Source: Rhodanobacteraceae bacterium (GTDB taxonomy: Bacteria > Pseudomonadota > Gammaproteobacteria > Xanthomonadales > Rhodanobacteraceae). Taken from it: a DNA stretch of 6,458 nt. The first letter of the stretch is position 1; the number at the start of each line of letters is the position of its first letter. Positions 1 to 4,433 of the stretch are shown here, piece by piece. The notes beneath the pieces are model-generated. The model made no database searches and had not been told where the DNA came from. It saw nothing but the letters and a program-made list of their open reading frames with translations. The stretch covers positions 1 through 6,458 of the forward strand of contig JAICHS010000135.1 of NCBI GenBank assembly GCA_025924775.1. Direction: 5' to 3'. A program made the position numbers and the translations under genes.

Positions 1-23
1 AACGGCTTGCCCGCCGCGCGCCC
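1..23. other. Window edge downstream of the epimerase stop
   Basis: Only 23 bases follow the epimerase. They are GC-rich, with no start codon, Shine-Dalgarno sequence or complete terminator hairpin on the minus strand. Whether the operon continues cannot be told from here. Confidence 0.5.
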
Positions 24-1046
24 TCAGGCCGCGGCCGGCAGGCCGCCGCCCCAAAGGTCGGAAGGACACCAGATCGTGCCATCCTGGTAACGCGCAGACG
101 GGCGGCAGTCCTCACGCAGATACAACGGCCCGTCGAGATCGACCACCGCGCACTGCTGGCCGAGCACGAACGCGGGCGCCATCGCCAGCGACGAGCCGGA
201 CATGTTGCCCACCATCAGGTCGAACCCCATCGCGCGTGCCTGCCTGGCCATGGACAGGGCCTCGGTGAGGCCGCCGCACTTGTCCAGCTTGATGTTGATG
301 GTATCGACGCGCCCGGCGAGCCGCGCAAGGTCGGCGTGGTCCTGCACGCTTTCATCGGCGGCGATCGGAATGGGCCGGTCAAGGCCGTCCAGCCAGTCCT
401 CCTTGCCGAGCGGAAACGGCTGTTCGATCAATGCAATCCGGCATTGTTGCAGTACCGGCAACAGGTGCGCGAGCGAATCGCGGGTGAAGCCCTGGTTGGC
501 GTCGACCATCATCCAGACGTCCGGCCGCGCCGCGCGTACGGCACGCACGCGCTCGGCGTTCCGGTCGTCATCGGTGAGCTTGAGTTTCAGTGCGCGGGCG
601 TCGGCAAAAGCGCGTGCATGATCGGCCATGCTGGCGGGATCGTCGGCACCGATGGTAAAGGTGGTCAGCAGCGGTCGTGGCGGATCAATACCCGCGAGTT
701 GCCACGCCGGCAATCCGCCGTGCCTGGCTTCCAGATCCCACAACGCGCTGTCCAGCGCGTTGCGCGCGCCACCGGGCGGCAGGCACCCCAGCAAATCCGC
801 GCGGGTGATACCGCGCTCGATGCGGCCCCGTAGCGCCTCGACCTGGGCCAGCATTTCCGGCGGGTCGTCGTGCCTGTAGTAAACACCTTGTGCCTCGCCG
901 CGACCGGTGTGGCCACCGGCACTCAGCGTCACCATCAACGCATCGAACCCGGTGAAGGTGTAGCCGGTGATGTGGAGCGGGGCCTTGAGCGTGCGTTTTT
1001 CGATGTGTGTCGTCAACTGCAACGGGCCGAGCCGCGAATCGTTCAT
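24..1046 (-). CDS. Enolase-superfamily epimerase, L-Ala-D/L-Glu (dipeptide) epimerase type
   Basis: This 340-aa cytoplasmic enzyme belongs to the muconate-lactonizing subgroup of the enolase superfamily, which moves a proton on the alpha carbon by two lysines and a Mg2+. An N-terminal capping domain (about 10-125) precedes the barrel. Visible active-site residues are the KxK pair K154/K156, metal ligands D182 (VDANQGF), E208 (LIEQPF) and D231 (AADES), and the second catalytic lysine K253 (NIKLDKCGG). The D-to-K spacing of 22 matches E. coli YcjG as I recall it. D303-L-D305 fits the DxD motif that binds the free amino group of the dipeptide in Ala-Glu epimerases. No signal peptide is present. 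A Shine-Dalgarno 5 bases upstream fixes the ATG. In E. coli such an enzyme converts L-Ala-D-Glu from murein for catabolism. An alternative is N-acetyl-glutamate racemization (DgcA-like), since annotation pipelines mix the two. The family is sure; the exact substrate is not. Confidence 0.92.
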   Translation of the reverse strand: MNDSRLGPLQLTTHIEKRTLKAPLHITGYTFTGFDALMVTLSAGGHTGRGEAQGVYYRHDDPPEMLAQVEALRGRIERGITRADLLGCLPPGGARNALDSALWDLEARHGGLPAWQLAGIDPPRPLLTTFTIGADDPASMADHARAFADARALKLKLTDDDRNAERVRAVRAARPDVWMMVDANQGFTRDSLAHLLPVLQQCRIALIEQPFPLGKEDWLDGLDRPIPIAADESVQDHADLARLAGRVDTINIKLDKCGGLTEALSMARQARAMGFDLMVGNMSGSSLAMAPAFVLGQQCAVVDLDGPLYLREDCRPSARYQDGTIWCPSDLWGGGLPAAA

Positions 1047-1085
1047 GTCTTTTCCTTGTTGTGTCAGGCGCGCTCGTCGTTGCCG
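1047..1085 (-). other. 39-base intergenic gap between hydrolase 2 and epimerase
   Basis: This is the longest gap between genes in the window. It contains the Shine-Dalgarno sequence near its downstream end. No hairpin followed by a T run and no convincing -35/-10 pair is visible, so read-through transcription from the upstream genes is the simplest reading. A weak internal promoter cannot be excluded. Confidence 0.6.
1052..1057 (-). promoter_or_regulatory. Ribosome binding site of the epimerase gene
   Basis: On the minus strand this reads AAGGAA, 5 bases before the ATG at 1046. It is the only strong Shine-Dalgarno sequence among the three internal gene starts and confirms the epimerase start. 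The epimerase can therefore be initiated independently of the gene before it. Confidence 0.75.
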
Positions 1086-3059
1086 TCAGAACCGGACGTT
1101 GAAGCTGACCAGACCGAACGCCACGATGAGCCACGCCATGTAGAACATTGCCGCCACCAGCATGATTTCCCCTGCGCGGACCCAGCGGCCGCGGCGCGGC
1201 GCGAACCATGCGGTTGCCGCATTCGCCACCACCGCGAGTACCCCCAACAGCGCGGCGACTCCCAGCGCGTACAGCAGGTACATCCACGGCGTCAGGCCGC
1301 CACGCACCAGCAGCAGTTCGTTGGCTGAAATCGCCGCGACAAACAGGAACCAGCCAACCATCACGACGACGCAAGCCAGCACACCCAGCCGCGACCACCG
1401 TCGGACGATGCGTTGTGGGCGGGACAACTCGATGCTTCGGGCGAAGTGCCGGCGCACGCACCAACCACCCACCCAGACCAGCAGCGTGGCCAGCGCGATT
1501 GCCAGCGCGATGCCCAGCAACGGCACGAAGGTTGCCGGGCTCAGGCGAGTCGGCATGCGCTGCGCGATCGACGCCGGGTTGTCGCTGGTGGCGAAATAAA
1601 GAATTCGCCCCTGCGCGTCGGCGACGAAATCCAACAAACCCTGGCCATTGACTTCGCGGTAATGCAATGGACCGATCTCGCGCCAATGCCATGGCGTGCC
1701 CGCGAAGTCTTTGAGCGTGGACACCGTGAGCGTGCCGTCCGGCAGGGCGTTCACGTGGGCCTGGCCCAACAGGTACAGGAAGCGCAGCGCGCTCTGGTTG
1801 CGACGGCTGGATTCGTACGAACCCGCCACGCGCGCGGCGTCGGCTTTCGCGTCCTTCCAGGTCGGCTCGGGTTTGGGCCGGAACGGGAAATAGCGGTCGA
1901 GGAACGCGTGGAAGATCGCGGTGCGCACGTCGTTGACGGCGCCGTTCTTGCCCGCGGAATTGAAGCTCATGAAGAGGCCGACGCCCGCGTCCAGCAAGAG
2001 GTGCAGGTCGCTGTGGAACACGATGGTGTCGCCACCGTGACCGATGATGCGCTGGCCGTTGCGGTTTTCCTGGTAGAAGCCCAGGTCGAAACCGTTGAGG
2101 CCCGGCGCCGAAGTGTGCTGCGGGCTGTGCATCCATTCGGCGGTTGCCTGCGACAGGATGCGGGTGTCGCCGAAACGGCCGTCCTGCAACTGCGCGAGCA
2201 TGAAATTTGCCATGTCCAGCGCGGACGACGTCATGGCACCGGCCGGCGCGGGGTTGGCCAGCTCGAAGGGTTTGGCGTCGCCATCGGAAGCCGTGGCGTA
2301 ACCTTTCGCGAGCAATGGCGCCAGGCTTGCCGGCAAGGGTTGCGCGAAGGTGGAGTGGTGCATGTCCAACGGTGCGAGGATGTGCTGCTGGATGTAGTCG
2401 TCGAACGGCTCGCCCGACACGCGCTGCACGATGTAGCCGGCCAGGCCCGCGCCGTAATTGGAATATGCAACGACCTTGCCGGGCGGAAAGATGCGCGCCG
2501 GGATGTGCGCCTTGAGATAGCGTTCAAGGTTGGTGCCGGCGGGCGCGGCCGGCAGCAGGTCGCGCGCGGTGTCCTCGAAGCCCGGGGTGTGCGTCATCAG
2601 GTCGCGCAGCGTGATCGGCTTGCCGAAGCGCGGCGGAATCCTGAAATCGAGGTAGGCGTTGATGTCGCGATCGAGGTCGAGCTTGTGCTGCTCGACCAGT
2701 CGCATTACCGCGGTCCAGGTGAACAGCTTGGACACCGAGCCGATGCGGAACAGCGTGGTTGCGGGCGATACCGGCGTGCGGGTGTTGAGGTCGGCGTAAC
2801 CGTAGCCGCGCGCGAACAACACCTTGCCGTCCTTCACCACGGCCACCACGCCACCGGCGATATCGCCGCGCGCCAGCATGTACGGCAGCATGCCGCCGAA
2901 GAATGCGGAAAGGTCGCCCGGGGTCATCGCGGGCGGCGCAGCGGGTGGCGTGGCCGATGTGGCCGGTGCGTGCGTCGCGGGTGGCGGCACCTGCGCGACC
3001 GCCACGCTGCAGGCACAAGCGAGCAGGCAGGCCAGCAGGATTTGCAGCGTGCGTGTCAT
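1086..3059 (-). CDS. Exported serine hydrolase (beta-lactamase/peptidase S12 fold) with C-terminal four-helix membrane domain, paralogue 2
   Basis: This 657-aa protein is a paralogue of the hydrolase at 6458-4431 and collinear with it throughout. Residues 1-22 form a signal peptide ending AVA, unusually rich in cysteine (C11, C15, C17). A short Pro/Ala/Thr linker covers about 24-46. The catalytic domain (about 48-395) carries SVSK (nucleophile S108, K111), YSN at 199-201 and HGG at 341-343, so it should be active. The beta-rich region is at about 405-492, followed by membrane helices near 510-530, 556-577, 590-612 and 629-650. By eye the catalytic domain matches its paralogue at well over half of positions, while the membrane domain has drifted far more. 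The linker is about 15 residues shorter. The ATG shares an ATGA overlap with the permease stop, which fixes the start and implies coupling. The frame is open upstream to 4007, but that part is antiframe sequence over the permease. Likely role: hydrolysis of D-amino peptides or esters in the periplasm, by inference. Confidence 0.9.
   Translation of the reverse strand: MTRTLQILLACLLACACSVAVAQVPPPATHAPATSATPPAAPPAMTPGDLSAFFGGMLPYMLARGDIAGGVVAVVKDGKVLFARGYGYADLNTRTPVSPATTLFRIGSVSKLFTWTAVMRLVEQHKLDLDRDINAYLDFRIPPRFGKPITLRDLMTHTPGFEDTARDLLPAAPAGTNLERYLKAHIPARIFPPGKVVAYSNYGAGLAGYIVQRVSGEPFDDYIQQHILAPLDMHHSTFAQPLPASLAPLLAKGYATASDGDAKPFELANPAPAGAMTSSALDMANFMLAQLQDGRFGDTRILSQATAEWMHSPQHTSAPGLNGFDLGFYQENRNGQRIIGHGGDTIVFHSDLHLLLDAGVGLFMSFNSAGKNGAVNDVRTAIFHAFLDRYFPFRPKPEPTWKDAKADAARVAGSYESSRRNQSALRFLYLLGQAHVNALPDGTLTVSTLKDFAGTPWHWREIGPLHYREVNGQGLLDFVADAQGRILYFATSDNPASIAQRMPTRLSPATFVPLLGIALAIALATLLVWVGGWCVRRHFARSIELSRPQRIVRRWSRLGVLACVVVMVGWFLFVAAISANELLLVRGGLTPWMYLLYALGVAALLGVLAVVANAATAWFAPRRGRWVRAGEIMLVAAMFYMAWLIVAFGLVSFNVRF
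2054..2090. repeat. 37-base exact direct repeat, copy in hydrolase 2
   Basis: This stretch is identical to 5405-5441 and lies at the same place in the paralogous gene, encoding the segment FDLGFYQENRNG just before the HGG motif. The flanking base differs on each side. It reflects either recent common descent, strong local conservation or gene conversion between the paralogues. It is not a mobile element. Confidence 0.85.
2412..2444. repeat. 33-base exact direct repeat, copy in hydrolase 2
   Basis: This stretch is identical to 5763-5795. It encodes the LAGYIVQRVSG segment just after the YSN motif. Like the 37-base repeat, it lies at equivalent positions of the two hydrolase genes. Confidence 0.85.
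3056..3059 (-). promoter_or_regulatory. ATGA stop/start overlap joining permease and hydrolase 2
   Basis: The minus strand reads ATGA here. The ATG starts the second hydrolase and the TGA ends the permease, one frame apart. No strong Shine-Dalgarno precedes the ATG; the nearest purine run, GGGAA, is several bases too far away. Termination-reinitiation coupling is therefore likely, which would hold the two proteins at linked levels. Confidence 0.7.
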
Positions 3060-4426
3060 GGGGTGGTTCCCAGTGGAAGGGAGGTCTGGCGCCTGGCCAG
3101 TCCCACCAGCAGGCCGACGACGAGCCACGCGGCGCCGAACAGGAACGTCGTGCGGTCGAATCCGGTGAAGATGAAGACGACGATCGCGAACCCGCAAAGC
3201 GGCAGCACGAGGCGGCGCAAGGGGCGCGCGCGTTCGCCGCGACGCAGCCAGAAATACACCGGTACCGAAAGGTTGAGCAGCAGGAATGAGGTAAGCGCGC
3301 CGAAATTGACCAGGTGCAGCAACACCACGATCGGTACGCTCAGCGAAAGCACCAGCGAAATCGCGGCGACGATGAGGATCGCATTCGCGGGCGTCTTGAA
3401 GCGCGCATCCACCTTTGCGAGGAATCCGCCGCAGGGCAGGGCGCGATCGCGTCCCATCGCGAACAGGATGCGCGAAATGGCCGATTGCGACGCCAGCGCG
3501 CTGGCCACGCCGGTCGCCAGTGCCTTCACCACGATGAAAAACACGAACAGCGCGGGGCCGCCGACCTCGCGCGCGATCTGGAAGAACCCCAGGTTGTCGT
3601 CGAGGTTGGCGTAATCGGGGTGCGCCAGCGCGGCCAGCCAGGTCTGCAGCACGAACAGCACGCCCAGCACCAGCAGCGTCAGTACCGTGGCCGTGCCGAT
3701 GTCGCGCCGCGGTGCGCGCGATTCTTCCGCGAGCGTGCTGATCGCGTCGAAGCCGAGGAAGCTCAACGCCGCGATCGTCGTGGCCGTCGCGATGAAGCCC
3801 CAGCTCAGATGTCCCGGCTGATACAGCGGCGCCCAGGAAAAGCCGCCGACGCCCTGGCCAAGCACGAATACGAAGCGGATCGCCAGCACCACGAAGACGG
3901 CGAGTGCGGTCAGTTCCAGCGCCAGCAGCAGGAAATGCGCGTGCGACTGCAGGCGCACGCCCAACACGTTGATCGCGGTGTTGACCGCCAGCAGCGCGAC
4001 GATCCACACCCAGTGCGGCACGCCCGGCACCAGGCCGCCGAGCCAGTTCGACACGAAGATGTAGATCACCGCCGGCACCAGCAGGTAATCGGCCAGGATC
4101 ATCCAGCCGGCGATGAAACCGAGGTAGGGATTCATCCCGCGTCGCACGTAGGCGTACACCGAGCCCGCGAACGGGAACTGTGCGCTCAACTGCTTGTAGC
4201 TCATCGCGGTGAAAAACATCGCGACCATGCCGACCAGGTACACCAGCGGCACCATGCCCTGGCTGGCGTGCGCGACGAAGCCGTACACCGCGACCGGCGC
4301 GATCGGCACGATGAACACCATGCCGTACACCAGCAGGTGCCGCAGTTTCAGTCTGCGGTCGAGCTGCTGGGTGTAGCCGGCCGCGTCGAGTTCCGCACTG
4401 GCCTGGTCGGGCAAGGTTTCGCTCAC
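3056..4426 (-). CDS. APC-superfamily amino acid/amine permease, PuuP-like
   Basis: This 456-aa inner-membrane transporter probably has 12 helices, at roughly 32-52, 57-75, 101-128, 138-158, 164-190, 212-229, 246-268, 288-320, 347-365, 366-390, 406-420 and 427-444. A basic stretch before helix 1 (DRRLKLRH, 23-30) suggests a cytoplasmic N terminus. It resembles the E. coli putrescine importer PuuP, as I recall that sequence: QFPFAGSVYAY (83-93), SFLGFDAISTLAEE (222-235), a run like SGLASHASVSR at 305-319 followed by MGRD (324-327), and LVNFGAL (372-378). Like PuuP, helix 1 lacks the GSG of many amino-acid exchangers and has VPIAP at 40-44. The substrate is unknown: an amino acid or polyamine is most likely. 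The start is a GTG 4 bases after the upstream stop. No good Shine-Dalgarno precedes it, so translational coupling is likely. The frame stays open to position 4606 inside the hydrolase gene, but that extension is arginine- and cysteine-rich shadow sequence. The stop overlaps the next start. Confidence 0.9.
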   Translation of the reverse strand: MSETLPDQASAELDAAGYTQQLDRRLKLRHLLVYGMVFIVPIAPVAVYGFVAHASQGMVPLVYLVGMVAMFFTAMSYKQLSAQFPFAGSVYAYVRRGMNPYLGFIAGWMILADYLLVPAVIYIFVSNWLGGLVPGVPHWVWIVALLAVNTAINVLGVRLQSHAHFLLLALELTALAVFVVLAIRFVFVLGQGVGGFSWAPLYQPGHLSWGFIATATTIAALSFLGFDAISTLAEESRAPRRDIGTATVLTLLVLGVLFVLQTWLAALAHPDYANLDDNLGFFQIAREVGGPALFVFFIVVKALATGVASALASQSAISRILFAMGRDRALPCGGFLAKVDARFKTPANAILIVAAISLVLSLSVPIVVLLHLVNFGALTSFLLLNLSVPVYFWLRRGERARPLRRLVLPLCGFAIVVFIFTGFDRTTFLFGAAWLVVGLLVGLARRQTSLPLGTTP

Positions 4427-4433
4427 GCGATCA
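4427..4433 (-). promoter_or_regulatory. Hydrolase 1 stop and 4-base spacer before permease GTG
   Basis: The TGA of the first hydrolase (4433-4431) is followed by four bases (4430-4427) and then a GTG that opens the permease. The 20 bases before the GTG hold no purine-rich Shine-Dalgarno sequence, so the permease probably depends on ribosomes finishing the hydrolase. The GTG gives a hydrophilic N-terminal tail of about 30 residues before helix 1, which is reasonable. The next in-frame alternatives are a TTG four codons later and an ATG inside helix 1 that would destroy it. Confidence 0.6.

Noticed and set aside
1047..1085. A terminator or internal promoter before the epimerase
   Set aside because: The gap has no stable hairpin with a T run and no convincing -35/-10 pair.
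685..2136. A 483-codon minus-strand frame spanning hydrolase 2 and the epimerase
   Set aside because: It is a frame-shifted shadow of both genes, full of Arg and Pro, and has no domain.
1086..3059. Calling the hydrolases beta-lactamase resistance genes
   Set aside because: The third motif is HGG and not KTG, and the proteins have long extra domains and membrane helices. Nothing indicates antibiotic hydrolysis.
1413..3614. A 733-codon open frame on the plus strand
   Set aside because: It lies antisense to hydrolase 2 and the permease, is extremely rich in Arg, Gly, Val and His, has no recognisable domain and crosses two well-supported genes. High-GC codon bias produces such open antisense frames.
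3060..4007. Upstream extension of hydrolase 2 to a 973-aa protein
   Set aside because: The extra part is an alternate-frame reading of the permease. The ATG at 3059 begins a proper signal peptide and overlaps the permease stop in the usual ATGA manner.
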